Shown: positions 11,179 through 22,715 of the stretch, in pieces
How positions within the stretch are numbered: position 1 is the first letter of the stretch
Layout of the letters: the number at the start of each line of letters is the position of its first letter
DNA from: Xanthostigma xanthostigma
Lineage: Eukaryota > Arthropoda > Insecta > Raphidioptera > Raphidiidae
Reading direction: 5' to 3'
Length of the DNA stretch: 64,000 nucleotides
Assembly (NCBI GenBank): GCA_963575645.1
Contig: OY754466.1
Span: 38,286,001 to 38,350,000, forward strand
Notes under the pieces: generated by a model
What the model was told of the DNA's origin: nothing
Database searches by the model: none
Seen by the model: the letters and a program-made list of their open reading frames with translations, nothing else
Position numbers and translations under genes: made by a program

Positions 11179-11496
11179 CCCTGTACGTTGATCGTCTTCA
11201 ATGTATGACGCCATCATCGTCTTCACGACACGATTTACTCGTTCAGCCGGATTAGCCTGCGGGTGGTAGTTCGGATTGTAGAGAATCTTACACGAAAATG
11301 ATGCAATTTCAGCCCGAAAAGGCACGCTTACGTATTGTTTTCCATTATCGCAAACGAGATAGTCCGGAACTCCATATACCAAAAACACGTCATTTATAAG
11401 ATGTCTCAGAATTGTCTTAGACGTAGCTACGCGCAAAGGAAACAGCAAAACATATTTTGTAAACATGTCGGCAATCACTAGAAGGTAGCGGTTTCT
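11101..11496 (-). pseudogene. gypsy integrase catalytic core, behind an in-frame stop
   Basis: In frame with the long pol block but separated from it by TGA at 11497-11499. It contains the second catalytic region (VPDYLVCDNGKQYVS, where D of CDNG is the DDE aspartate) and a YHPQANPAERVN motif (gypsy consensus YHPQANGxxER) with the third, glutamate, position. Reading stays homologous until about 11186, then leaves the integrase frame and ends at 11101. Confidence 0.85.
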
Positions 11497-13878
11497 TCAC
11501 TTAGACGCTGGGAACGGCCCCATAATATCGGTGCAGACGTATTGCCATGGACGAGATACCCTGTGGTGTCCCAATAGGCCAGCCGGGCGGCGTTGTTCCA
11601 CCTTATGAGCGAGGCAAATTTCACAGTTGCGGACGTAGCGTGCAATGTCAGACATCATGCCTGGCCAATAGTAATCCGCACATACACGCTTCTTAGTTTT
11701 AAAGATGCCGAGGTGACCTGCTTCTGGTGCGTCATGATTGTCCTCTAGTACTAATTTGCGTAACCGACGCGGTACCACTAGACGCCACGGCTCTTCATCG
11801 CCATCGGTTTCACTCGGCTGACATAATTTAAACAATTGAGTCCCTTCAATTTTCCACTGTGGAAAATCCAGCGGCCTACGACGGACACGCCTCGTCATAC
11901 GACGGTACCATCGACCATGATCTTGAGGTCTAACTTCAATGGCGGCCACGGCCCTCGACAGCGCATCAGGAACTACATGTGATTTTCCTTTGCGGTGTTG
12001 TAACTCGTAATCATACTGTTGAAGTTTTAAAGCCCAACGAGCCAATTTACCGACAGGATTTTTTAAGTTATTCAGCCACAGTAGGGCATGATGGTCGGTG
12101 ATTATTGTGAAGCGTGTGCCCTCCAGGTAGCACCGAAACTTTTCTACAGACCACAATACGGCTAAGCATTCTTTCTGAGTGACCGAGTAGTTCCGCTCTG
12201 CTAAGGATAACGTCCGACTCGCATACGCGACGACTTTCTCTCCATCCGGAAACTCTTGGGCCAAAACAGCAGCAAGCGCCACATTACTAGCGTCAGTCTG
12301 TAAAATAAATGGGCGATTAAAATCTGGACAGGTTAATATGGGAGCTGATACAAGGCACTCCTTAAGCTTACGAAAAGCGATCTCAGCTTCTGGGCTCCAT
12401 TCCCACTTGCACTTCTTACGGGTGAGTTGGGTCAATGGTGCCACTTTATCTGAAAAGTTCTGAATAAAACGTCGGTACCACGAGGTAAGGCCGACGAAAC
12501 GCCGAACATCTTTCGGGCAACTCGGTGTTCGAAATGAAAGAACGGCGTCCACCTTCTCCGGATCCACGCGGAGACCTAGCTTGTCCACGATATAGCCTAG
12601 GTAACGTAATTCGCTTCGCGCGAAACAGCATTTATCTGGGTGTAAAGTGAGTCCCGCATTCGTTAGTCTTTCAAATATTTTGTTCAGAATTTGGAGATGT
12701 GTCGTAAAATCAGGAGTTGCGACGATGACGTCATCCAAGTAAACAAAGACGTACGGTTCTAAATCAGCTCCAAGAACCCGATCGATCAGGCGTTGAAACG
12801 TTGCCGGCGAATTATGCAAACCAAAGGGTAAACGGCGAAACTGAAACAGACCACGCCCAGGCACGGTGAATGCGGTGTATTCCTTACTTGCCTCAGCTAA
12901 TGGCACCTGCCAATAGGCGGACTGTAAATCCAGCGAGGATAAATACTTCGCTCCACGGAGACGGTCTAGAATAGCTGACATATACGGCAGTGGGTATGCG
13001 TCTTTCTTCGTAACCTGGTTCAAGCGTCGAAAATCAATACAAAACCGATACCCACCGCTCTGTTTTCGGACGACAACAATCGGTGAAGACCAAGGACTTT
13101 TTGATGGCTCAACTATCCCTTGTTCCAACATGTTGTCTAGTTCACTGTGGATAAACTTTTGAATCACTGGAGATACCGGGTAGTATCTTTGTTTCACCGG
13201 AGTTGCATCTCCAACGTCAATGACATGCTCCACCAGGTGAGTAACTCCAATACTGTCTCCTATTTGAGAGAAATAAGTTTTAGTAAGTTCGTCCAGCGCT
13301 CTTGTTTCTTCACGACTTAGTTCGGATTTATCCACAATAGAGCACACAGATGGGAGAGACGGAATATCGTAGGATTCATTCGTAACATCGATTCGTAGAC
13401 CGAACGCTTTTATCAGATCAACGCCAATAATCAAATCATATGTCAAACTTGGGACAATCAATGCATCAATAATGCGTACTCGACCCTCTAGCAAAAATGG
13501 CAACTTTACTATACCTGAAACCTCGCATGAGTGTCCACCGGCGGTATGGATCTGATTGGCAGAAATAGAGATTTCTAACTTATGGTGCGCTTTTAATCTG
13601 GCCAGGAGAGCTTTACTGATTACGGTACTGGAAGACCCTGAGTCCAGCAAACCTTGTACCTCGACACTATAAATAGAAATTAATAAGTAGGGTCGTGAAT
13701 CATATTCAACTGACCTCAACATTGCTTGAGACGTAGGACGACAAAAATCACGTACTCGACGTAACCACTCGACCCAACCGACTGGTTTACCAAAGACCGA
13801 CGAAACATCTGGACGAGACAAGTGGCAGTCCTTCACTGCTCGTCTGCGTCGTTTCCCGACGACGTGCACCTTGGACAA
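11497..13878 (-). pseudogene. gypsy pol: protease, reverse transcriptase, RNase H, integrase N-terminus
   Basis: Residues counted from 13878: protease active site DSGSS at about 79-83; reverse transcriptase about 225-400 with the catalytic YLDD at 380-383; RNase H about 520-640 with the catalytic TDAS at 526-529; integrase zinc finger with H714, H721, C751, C754, then the first catalytic aspartate near D783. The block ends at TGA (11497-11499) inside the integrase core. The frame opens with TTG, not ATG, and overlaps the end of gag. Expression is expected by -1 frameshifting at 13851-13857. Reverse transcriptase and RNase H motifs look intact. Confidence 0.95.
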
Positions 13879-15086
13879 CGGGCTGCAATGACGTCACGCT
13901 GGCCGCATCTAAAACAAAATCGATTACGTTCCTGGTCACATTTCCGGAACAAGTGTCCCGGCTTGCGACAATTCCAACATACGACCGCTGAAGAAACAAC
14001 GGCTACTTTACTCAAGAGATTAGCTACACTCGAACGGTACGCATACGTCGGTTCTAGTGGGCGTTCCATAACCGATTTCCGATTGGCGTTACGCATGGCA
14101 TGGTGACGATTCTCTTCAATACGTTTGCATACCCGCGTCAATTCGTTGACCGAATCAATTTCCGTCGCTCCTAAATGCTCTAGGAAATAAGGTGCCAGAT
14201 TGCGACGAATTATGTGAAGGCGTCGTCCTTCCGTGATTGGAGTAGACAACCGAGCAAACAAGTTTTCCATACTAGATACGTAAATATTCACTCGCTCGTC
14301 TGGTCCCTGAATCCTGTGTAAAATTTCATTCCATAGTTCGTCCTCATAGCCGATTGGTTGAAATTCAGATTTCAATCGCGCTGCCAATTGATCCCATGAC
14401 GATATTGTGTGCCTCACGGCCCTAAACCAACATAACGCTGAGCCCTCTAGGATATCTATGACTGAATTAAACAGTTCATTTTTTGATACATGACGTGAAA
14501 CTCGCAATTCTTCGATTTTTTCCAGTAGGTCAGCTACACTTTGTGAAGGATCATCACCTGAAAACTTTACATTCCATTTATAAACGGGGACGACTTGCCG
14601 TGATGACCCCTGTGGGTCAGAAAAAGAAAACGTTGAACAAGTTTGGGAGACTGAAGGAGTAGATGAATTTTGAGCTGGTGCTACTGGGGTGCAATTTTTA
14701 TTCAAGGTTTCATCTAGTTCAATGGCCATTCGATGAATATTTTGAATGTCTTGGATTATCTCTTCAGAATTTGTTCGATTTAAGAGTCGGCGCACGCGAA
14801 GCAGCACATGTAAAATTCGATTATCTAACTCGATATAATTTGCGGAGTGGATATCCCCGGCAAACACAGAAACCAAAGGCTTTAGTTCCGCAACTTTATC
14901 TTTACAAGTTTCAACCTCCTCTTCTATATTCAAAATAACACCTGGAAAATCTAAATTAATATCGCTGACCACCAGTATAGACAAACTTTCGCGCAATAGC
15001 CTTGTCGTCATGCCATCAACATCGTGTTTACCTCTCAGTTTTAATTCATAGGTCAGTTCGTCGCGAGTCAGTCCATTAATCGACAT
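13833..15086 (-). CDS. gypsy Gag polyprotein
   Basis: A 417-residue frame from an ATG at 15086, about 320 bp inside the 5' LTR. The middle (about 160-330) is a capsid-like retrotransposon Gag domain (WFRAVRHTISSWDQLAARLKSEF). The C-terminus has a canonical zinc knuckle CX2CX4HX4C at 370-383 and a second cysteine cluster at 391-404 (CFRCGQRDV...C) in which the histidine position is not conserved. Gag would assemble particles and package the element RNA. No stop or shift was seen, so this gene looks intact. Its stop lies about 16 bases after the slippery site that gives access to pol. Confidence 0.9.
   Translation of the reverse strand: MSINGLTRDELTYELKLRGKHDVDGMTTRLLRESLSILVVSDINLDFPGVILNIEEEVETCKDKVAELKPLVSVFAGDIHSANYIELDNRILHVLLRVRRLLNRTNSEEIIQDIQNIHRMAIELDETLNKNCTPVAPAQNSSTPSVSQTCSTFSFSDPQGSSRQVVPVYKWNVKFSGDDPSQSVADLLEKIEELRVSRHVSKNELFNSVIDILEGSALCWFRAVRHTISSWDQLAARLKSEFQPIGYEDELWNEILHRIQGPDERVNIYVSSMENLFARLSTPITEGRRLHIIRRNLAPYFLEHLGATEIDSVNELTRVCKRIEENRHHAMRNANRKSVMERPLEPTYAYRSSVANLLSKVAVVSSAVVCWNCRKPGHLFRKCDQERNRFCFRCGQRDVIAARCPRCTSSGNDADEQ
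13851..13857 (-). promoter_or_regulatory. -1 ribosomal frameshift heptamer GGGAAAC
   Basis: On the minus strand the gag codons read GGA AAC preceded by G, giving G GGA AAC, an X XXY YYZ slippery heptamer. A one-base backward slip enters the pol frame, where the next residues are RRRRAV, matching the start of pol. The site lies within the last ten codons of gag. A downstream pseudoknot was not modelled. Confidence 0.8.
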
Positions 15087-15386
15087 TTTGGAATAGTATC
15101 AATCGATAACAGCTACAACAAAACACTCGATTTCTACCTAGTTAAAATCAATATGACAACCAATAATTATGACTGGAGGAACTTATAAAAATTCCACCGC
15201 GTATTTAAATGACAACTTTACCCTCTCAGGTAAAAAACAGAAAATTTCAAACATACACCAGATAAGTTATTTAAACTATAAGCAAAGCAAAACTTGTTCG
15301 TACCAACAAAAATTCAAAAGTACAGACTGTCGTATAAATCGGCCTATAAAACAAAAATATTATTACCGAAATAATGTCAAAACAAT

Positions 15387-15405
15387 GCCCCACGTTTGGG
15401 CGCCA
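15387..15405 (-). promoter_or_regulatory. primer-binding site, tRNA-Lys type
   Basis: One base inside the 5' LTR, the minus strand reads TGGCGCCCAAACGTGGGGC. Apart from one extra A this is complementary to the 3' end of the CUU-type lysine tRNA (…GCCCCACGTTGGGCGCCA, from general knowledge). Gypsy-group elements commonly use this primer. Confidence 0.8.
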
Positions 15406-15406
15406 C

Positions 15407-16705
15407 TGTAACTGGGTTACCCGGATTGGGGCGAGTGCCTCGGCTTTGCTGGCAGCGGTTGAAGTGGCCGGGGGTCAGCGGAAATTATATAACCCAGTGG
15501 GTGTCAGGAACCGGCAACGAACACTCTCGCGTAACGGTAATCGTTGGTTTTGCTGAAACATAAATGACGGAAGGGACTGCAGGTGAGGATTGTGACACGT
15601 ACAACAACTGATTATAAATTTTGTAAATTGAAATTATGTATTAAGAAGTGATTAAAGAAAAAAAGTACAGATAGAAAAATACCACAGTAATTGCCAAGTA
15701 GATTGAGCTCTAGAAAAATCGAATTTACGAAGTTGGCCAACCCGTCTGTGTACCTTGAACCTGTGTAAACTTTAAATAGAAAATAGTAAACATTAATGAA
15801 ACCATAAAATTAAAAAAAGTTAAAAGATTGATGTCGTGGATATGTAGCGGTACTGCTACTCTGCCAATACGACATAACAATAAATTAAAAAAAATGGTTT
15901 ACTAATACGCTCTTAGGCGAGGCACCAGAAATCCGACAATTTTTCTGAGTACTCCGCCAAGACCTCAGTATTCTCGCTGCAATATCCACGGCATCAACGC
16001 TCCGACTTGCGACTGCAACTACTGTGATCCGCGAAGTTATCCAAGTGTGGAATCCTGATGTGGTTGTTGTAGGACTGCCAGTAAATTGTGGTTGCCACGC
16101 GATCGTGTTCGCAGCCGCTGCTCTGCACCACACCCGCCGATGTTGGACGCCAGAAATCGCCGGCGAAGAAACCAACAGTGGTACGACGCTGTGTATGGTA
16201 ACGGGGAGCGCTGCGGTTATGGTGAGCTTAATCACGAAATTCAAAGTTGGAGAATAAAAAAAATCTCCCGTTGCCAGACAAAAAAAATGGCGTCGACACC
16301 ACAAAAGAAAAGATCGCCGCACGTGTTTGCGACGCGACGTATAAAATCCCACACGGGGTGAACAAAACTAAAACAATATCGTATGTTGATGCTAAAAATG
16401 CATCAATCCACGATTTCTCGACAAAATACTCTCGATTATTCTTCGAAAACACGTTAAAAAAAACCAACAACCGTGAAACCATCAAACTATATCCCTTCAT
16501 GCAAAAACGAAGCCAGTCTCTCTCGTAACCTCTCAAAACCTATCATCTAAACCAAATAATATATCTTTTTTTTTTGACCGCCATCCGAGATCAGAACCCA
16601 GCGTTATCAGCTTCCTGCAGTTATTTCGCTTGTTCGTCGTCTGATGGCAGTTAGAACTTATCTCTCGCAAGCAAAGCTATCACAAACCGCGACCAGCTGG
16701 TTACA
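15407..16705 (-). repeat. 5' LTR of the gypsy element
   Basis: 1299 bp, TG...CA ends, apparently identical to 9255-10553. It should carry the promoter and transcription start for the minus-strand element. I did not identify a convincing TATA box by eye. ATAC (16706-16709) follows as the right target duplication. Confidence 0.95.
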
Positions 16706-16800
16706 ATACATACATACACACACATACACACACATAAATAAGTGTGCTAAATAAACTTTGGTGTGTTTATGTGTTGTAAATATTTTGTGTACATAAATAG

Positions 16801-17360
16801 TAGTGATGTGCCGGATATCCGTATCCGTATCAGTATCCGCGGATATCCGAGGGAGAGGAAAGATCCGTATCCGTATCCGTTAGTTTTATGGCGGATCTTT
16901 TACGGATCTTTTACCTTATTAATTTTCAATTCATAGATGAAATTTTATATATATAGGTGATTAGGTAATAATAAAAACTGTTAAATTCCATTCAGATTAT
17001 TTTTTATTTCTTAAAATCGTATTTGGCACCTTTATATTGCAAAAATTTATCGTAGTGAGTACCATACCAATAGTACATAACTCAAAGGTACTAATAAAAA
17101 ACTATCTTTATAATGAGATATTGCACATCGATCTTTGGAAAGTGACAATCTGTTATGAGAGTTAACTCTTAAAGAAGTCAATAACTTTTTCCCATAACTT
17201 ATAGTCTCTTTCCAAAGGTCGATGTGCAATATTTACCGCCGCGTACTCTAAGAAAGTTATGATTCGTATCCGTATCCTTATCCGCAGATCTTGAAGCCAA
17301 ATATCCGTATTCAGATCCTTATCCGCGGATATGCATTTTTAACGATCCGGCACATCACTA
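16801..17360. mobile_element. non-autonomous hAT element with 8-bp target duplication
   Basis: The ends are TAGTGATGTGCCGGAT and its exact inverse (16 bp). ATAAATAG at 16793-16800 is repeated at 17361-17368, the 8-bp duplication diagnostic of hAT. Near each end the pentamer-rich motif TCCGTATCCG is reiterated, which would suit subterminal transposase binding. An internal hairpin built on CATCGATCTTTGGAAAG lies at about 17125-17230. It encodes nothing. A second, interrupted copy is at 27183-28258. Confidence 0.9.
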
Positions 17361-17368
17361 ATAAATAG

Positions 17369-18715
17369 TGACTTCATTTTTACTTATTCTTTTATTTTAT
17401 TAGTTAGGATTGTTGTTTTGTTTCTGTTACATTATATAGAGAAGTACTTTTGTTTGTGTGTTTAACTGTTTTGATAACGTTTCACTATTGTAAATAAATA
17501 CTTTACACCACGAACTAGAACAGTTTTGTTACAATAGTACCTATACGGTATACGGTATACGCATATAATTGCGACACGTTCGTTACAATTTTTAATCTCA
17601 GGCAACGCTTTTTACTGTGTCGTGGCTAACGATGTGTTATTAAAAAAAATCACCATAGTGGCAGAAATTATTTACTTCTATTGTGTCGTAAGCACCCTTA
17701 TAAATACTCCTTGACTGTATTTATTTGCAGCTGATTAATTATTCGAATTTATCGAAATGATTGAACGATTCGGGAGGTTGATGAACTATATAGACGGACA
17801 CGAACAAGGCTTGCAGCTAGTTCGTTGCACCGGCGTTCTGTGAGCGTCGCAACGGCTCAAAACCAGCAGACAAACTGACGTGTCTGCCCACCCCTCCCCC
17901 AGTACCGTTCTCAACTTAAACGACAAAAGAAAACTAAGGCCAGTGATATTTTTTGTTTCACTTTTTTAAAGATCGTAACATTCCCAAATAAGAACAAAAA
18001 ATAACATCTGTTGTGTGTTTAGTAGAATATTTTTATATTTTATATTTTCATGTTTACAGCTGATGAATTGGAAACTTTTAATAGGGATGCCCCGAAAATT
18101 CTTCTTACACTAATTATTAATTATTGGTAGAACGAAATGAGACAATAGTAGCGATTATGTAAGACCTGTTACTAAATAACAGATTATATAAAACCTGTTA
18201 CTAAATAATCGTTACGTGACGTGTTATTAAATCAATAAAAGTATTTTTGAAGTTTTCGAACAGCCTTTATTGGTTAAGATGGAGAAAATTGGAGAAGTCT
18301 TGTTTTGTTTCGACAAAGTTCGTGTAATTTAAACCTCGTTAATGTAAATTGTTTGATAATCCGAATTGAGGGAATTAACGCCATGCATTACATTATCTTA
18401 TTATTGAGATATAACAGTTTAGGAAGGGTGTAGTGTAGAAAAAAAATGTGAAACATAGTGGGGCGCTTGGCAGATGTGAAACATAAATTTACCCACACCA
18501 ATAAATAACTGATCTGCATAAAGAAGATTACTTTTCAAGCTAAATTTTCATCAGTATGCGTAGAAAAATGTTATTTCGAAATGGAAATGATACAAAAAAA
18601 AATTAACTATAGGTATATAGTACATAATTTTAAAAAATCGTTTCAATCGTTCAATATTATTATCTTTTAGCAAGATCGGTTTGAAATTCTACAATGCTTG
18701 TCGTATGGAGTATAC
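17369..18715. other. no gene recognised
   Basis: AT-rich sequence with a GC-richer patch at 17780-17910 but no defensible exon, RNA gene or bounded repeat. A GGTATAC duplication occurs near 17548. Confidence 0.4.
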
Positions 18716-19275
18716 AGTATGTAAACACGTAAGGTGCACATAGGGAAATTAGAATTGGGAGAAAATACTTGGATCAGAGTTAGCCATGACTGCATTAATT
18801 GTTATTTCTATTGAATTATCGTGGTAATCTTGAGGATTTCTATATTTTATTTTGATTTATTTTTATTTTGCTTGGCTTTTTTAATAATAAAAAGCTCTTA
18901 TAAATCATTATTTTAATTTTTTTGTACAAAAATAAAAAAAAAACAACTCTATCTGTTTGGAAATATTTCATTCAAAAATTGTCTGACTGGTATGACGTAT
19001 GCGCGTTGGTAAATCAGTGACCCAACTTCAACACGAATAGGCGGAGATATTTGATCTCGCACCATATTTAAGTATTTTTGGGAATTTAATGTCCCATTAA
19101 TAAAAAAAGTCCGATTGTGTTGTAATCATTTGAATATTTTCTTCGGTAGTATACACATTCATTTCGCAAAAGAATATTATCTGTCAAATTGAAAAACAAG
19201 ATTTCAAGGCTCACTCTGATCCAGTCATTTTTTCCTAATGTTAATTTCCCTATGTGCACCTTACGTGTTTACATA
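18716..19275. mobile_element. internally deleted Tc1/mariner-type element, copy 1
   Basis: The left end CAGTATGTAAACACGTAAGG continues into GTGCACATAGGGAAATTAG, and the same text is inverted at the right end (…CTAATGTTAATTTCCCTATGTGCACC…). The inverted ends also share a GATCAGAGT/ACTCTGATC block, so the homology runs to about 70 bp. The flanks are TA-rich, which suits a TA target. The interior holds a minus-strand transposase remnant. A second, twice-interrupted copy is at 46323-48876. Confidence 0.8.
18953..19114 (-). pseudogene. mariner-type transposase fragment
   Basis: About 53 uninterrupted minus-strand codons read RTFFINGTLNSQKYLNM … AYVIPVRQFLNEIFPNR. They resemble the mariner/IS630 phrases 'FFLNGTLNxxxYLxxL' and 'VREFLNExFPNRWIGR' of the catalytic domain. 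The intervening 'QQDGAPxH' aspartate motif is deleted, so no active enzyme can result. It marks the parent family of this element. Confidence 0.65.
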
Positions 19276-19629
19276 TTATATAATATGATTAAGTGTAAAC
19301 TCGTTGTCAAATCATATTTCCTGACAACGCTGTTTGCAACCCAGCATATTAACTGCATAAAACCCATCACATGGTCTTAAAAACATTAATTCTTTTAAAT
19401 AGCTTTCAAATCGTTAGATTTGAGATTTAGCCAACTGTTCTATATAACTTGAATCCAATGTTAAATTGAAAATATTTCATGTGTATAATTAGTTTTCTTC
19501 TAATAAAATAGTAATCATTGAGAAAGAGTTTGGTTGAAGTACAATTTGAAAACACGATGTTTTGCTTGTAGCTATTCGAAAAATTTTCGAAACAGTGGTC
19601 ACAAACAAATCATCGCTAAAGCTTCTTTT

Positions 19630-21438
19630 TACCATTCCAACCCAGAAGTGGGGATTCGTACTAGTTTAGAGTAAAATTCACTTTTCAAAAATTTTACAAT
19701 ATCTTTTCGTTTTGAGGTCCCCCGAATCCAAAAAACATATTTTTGGAAAAAACTCTGTGCGTCTGTTTGTCTGTGAACAAGAAGCAGGTCAAACGGATCA
19801 GCGGATTGAAACCAAATTTTGGGACGATGTTTGGTATACAAATGTGAAGAGCACTATTGTTTTTGGAGAAAATCTGCGCTTGCGCGGAAAAGATGTATGC
19901 TATAACGTTGTTTTTTTTTTAATATAATAATGGTATACATTTCAAAACGGCTTATTATTCTATTTATTTTTTCAAGGACGTTTCGTTAAAGTTTTTTTTT
20001 TTCTAAACTTTATATAGTTTCGGAAATTTTTTGAAAATAAAAAAAACTGTTCTTTTGTTTTGTAGATCTTTCAGAAATAAGTTAAGCAGTTAAGCAGGCT
20101 TGATTAATTTTTACATGTAGGTAACCATGGCAACAAGTAGCAGATATCATTTTGAATACTAGCCATTACCCTCGTCACCTCACGCGATATCATAAATTTT
20201 ATTTCTTTATTATACTATATCAAATGTCAACATTTTGAAGCTGGAATGATCCCGTCACCCAATTGGCTGGAATTTTAAAATTGTTCCTCAACGATTGAAA
20301 TCTTCCACGTCTGAAGTCAATAAGTCAGCCATAAAAATACTCTGTATAGCCGTTAATGAACGCAGTTGTCGAGCGTCTATATAATTCACAATCATCTTTC
20401 ATTAATCAATATTAGGTTTGTATGACTTGGACAGCCCTGCGACAGACTGACGAGCGAACCAATAGACTTGCAATACAGCGTTTACAAAGAGACATAGACA
20501 AAGCAGAGCTTCTTGTCGACGATGCTGACTACCGCAGCAGCAGCAGCAGCAGCCAAGCCAGCGAGTACAGACTTTGGGACGACGACGGCGACGGCGACGT
20601 AAAGAAACTCTCCCGGGCCGCTTTGAGTGAACGCGGCTGTGCGTGAAACCGATCCGCTCAAAGCTCTCTATGAGGCTCGCTCGCTCTGCCCTCCTGTTAT
20701 TCAGACGCGATGCAATTACGTGTCCTGCAAACACTTGCACACAGAGGCTTCGCCACATAATCGAGCTTAAACTTTTAAACACTAAAATATTTTCTGTTAT
20801 CCTGTTACAAAAAAATTCCAGCCAATTGGGCGACGGGACCATTCCAAATTCAAAAATGTTGACATTTGATTATAATAAAGAAAATAAAATTTCTGATATC
20901 GCGTGAGGTGACGCGGGTAATGGCTAGTATTCAATTTCATATTAACTATTCGTTGTCATGGTTACCTACATAGTATGTTCCACGTCATGTAAAAATTAAC
21001 CAAAGCGTGCCTAACTAGTTTATTTCTGACAGATCCATAAAACAAAGAGCGGATGATTTTTTTTTTATTTTCAAAATATTTCCGAAACTATAAAGTTTAG
21101 AAAAAAATAAATAGGATAAAAAGCCGTTATGAAAAGTATACCATTATTATATAAAAAACACCGTTTTTTGCATATATCTCTTCTGCGCATGTGCCGATTT
21201 TCCCCAAAAACAATTTATAAATTGTTTTTGGTATGCAAATATCCTCCCAAAATTTGGTTTCAATCCGCTCATCCGTTTGAACTGTATCGTGTTCACAGAC
21301 TAACAGACGCACAGAGTTTTTCCAATAATATGTTTTTTGGATTCGGGGGACCTCAAAACGGAAAGATAATGTAAAATTTTTGAAAAGTGATTTTTGACCT
21401 AAACTAGTACCATTCCCCACTTGTGGGTTGGAATGGTA
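19630..21438. mobile_element. 1.8-kb foldback element with about 640-bp arms and GC-rich cargo
   Basis: TACCATTCCAACCC begins at 19630 and its inverse GGGTTGGAATGGTA ends at 21438. The arms 19630-20275 and 20812-21438 are long diverged inverted repeats sharing, for example, 'GGTCCCCCGAATCCAAAAAA' and 'CCGTCACCCAATTGGCTGG'. The 536-bp loop is unrelated to the arms. A single arm without its partner sits at 23211-23825, and a decayed copy at 42556-42850. Arms that resemble each other more than the loop suggest repeated gene conversion or foldback-type mobility. Confidence 0.85.
20276..20811. other. GC-rich cargo in the foldback loop, possible captured exon
   Basis: The loop is clearly richer in GC than its surroundings and contains a run of about six CAG codons (near 20535) and GACGACGGCGACGGC. 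A plus-strand frame from ATG at 20422 (74 codons, ending 20646) reads MTWTALRQTDERTNRLAIQR, then a serine run and an aspartate-rich segment. A minus-strand frame overlaps it. Neither matches a family I know. It could be a transduced fragment of a host gene or simply a GC-rich spacer. Confidence 0.4.
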
Positions 21439-21531
21439 AAAAATGTAACGTTACGTCAGCTATGTTATTCTTAAAACAACCACCCAGAGACCGACGTGTA
21501 CCTAATATTTGATACATATTGACGGATTTTT

Positions 21532-22091
21532 GAAGTAAAACTTCTTTAGGCACGCTTGACTTGGGGAGTAAGCTAGTGAATGCGTGACGAGAGATTTACG
21601 GAAGTGTGATCGGACGAGGCGAACGGAAGTTGAGAGGGAAATATAAGTTAGTGAAGATAGAAAGAGGAATACAAATACTTCACTGGCTAGTGGCGCCATC
21701 AGGTGGCCGAAAATAAATCAGTACTAAAAATAGAATGACACATACTTTACTTGCCACAGTGGCGCTAACGGATGACAGAAAAAAGTTTTGTAAACCTACT
21801 TAACTTGCAGAGCTAAATAATATTTCATAAAGATTTACGGTTAAAATCCAACGAGAGCTAAGTAATGGCAATGTATTACTTTTGTTTTCAATATCTTTAT
21901 GTTTATATTTCTTTCTTCTTGCATTAGACTGTTCATTTCGTTCTTGAACAATTTTATAAATTAATATTTTGTTCAATACATTAAATATACCACGTTTAAA
22001 GTGAATAAAATTGTAAATTCATTTTAAAGTTTATATTTTGTGAATTTACGGGTGACTAATGACAAATTATGGCAGGCAGAAGTTTTACTTC
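21532..22091. mobile_element. MITE with palindrome-like 13-bp ends GAAGTAAAACTTC, copy 1
   Basis: GAAGTAAAACTTC at 21532-21544 is exactly inverted at 22079-22091. The same family, in the other orientation, is at 41757-42358, and shorter relatives are at 26289-26574 and 53255-53500. Homology with the 41757 copy continues about 35 bp past the right end (GTCTAAAGCACACTCG), so the true boundary may lie outside the 13-mer. Confidence 0.6.
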
Positions 22092-22329
22092 AGTCGTGTG
22101 GTCTAAAGCACACTCGTTTTTATTTTAGTGTGAGGATCCAGAGCTGGTTACTTTGGTTAATATTTTGTTGTAATTGAGGACTTTTTGAAAATCAGCTTTA
22201 CTTTGAAATTTATGTGTTGAAAATCCTCCACGCTATAATGTGGTCTTTCTTAGCGTTAGCTTAATTTTTTTCTAAATTTGTCAGTTTATTATTTAATCCG
22301 GATCATTGCATTTGTGTGCACTCCGATGT

Positions 22330-22715
22330 GATTACCTTTACATTACCTTTACCTCACTCCTCTCAATTTCAATAATCCTTTTCATATGTAGCCCCAAAAC
22401 TTTTAAATGACATGTCCCAATCACCTGACTTAGCAGATATAACAAACAAAATTTTGAATCTGAAACCAGCAAAACTAAAAATATTGATAAAACAATTTGT
22501 TTATAAAAGGCAACTTACCTAATACTAACAACTTTCGTGCCTGTGTGTTAACCAACTAGATTATTTTTTTTTTCTTTTTATAAATGTGATTTTATAGTCT
22601 TATGTACAGGGGCAGGAGGAAGTTCAAACTCTAGTTTGATCCTGTCCCTATTGCCTAAATTTGTACATTTAGAGCAATAAACATTTATTATTATTATTAT
22701 TTATTGTTCCCCTAT
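22330..22715 (+). mobile_element. 3' end of a LINE-type retroelement
   Basis: The text reads like the C-terminus of a non-LTR reverse transcriptase frame (lysine/leucine-rich AKLKILIKQFVYKRQLT), then a 3' UTR with AATAAACATTTATTATT and a terminal (ATT)n run. Such ends are usual for insect CR1/jockey-like LINEs. It is heavily 5'-truncated. Confidence 0.5.

Larger units (their letters stand above)
9255..16705 (-). mobile_element. Ty3/gypsy LTR retrotransposon, complete outline, minus strand
   Basis: This 7451-bp element reads right to left: 5' LTR 15407-16705, tRNA-Lys-type primer site 15387-15405, gag 13833-15086, pol 10616-13878, polypurine tract 10554-10569, 3' LTR 9255-10553. ATAC flanks it on both sides. 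Domain order in pol (protease, reverse transcriptase, RNase H, integrase) places it in Ty3/gypsy rather than copia. No envelope-like frame exists between integrase and the 3' LTR. The LTRs appear identical, so insertion was recent, yet integrase is broken twice. It was either mobilised in trans or inactivated after arrival. Confidence 0.95.

Noticed and set aside
13822..14106. Plus-strand frames across gag and pol
   Set aside because: Shadows of the minus-strand gypsy genes.
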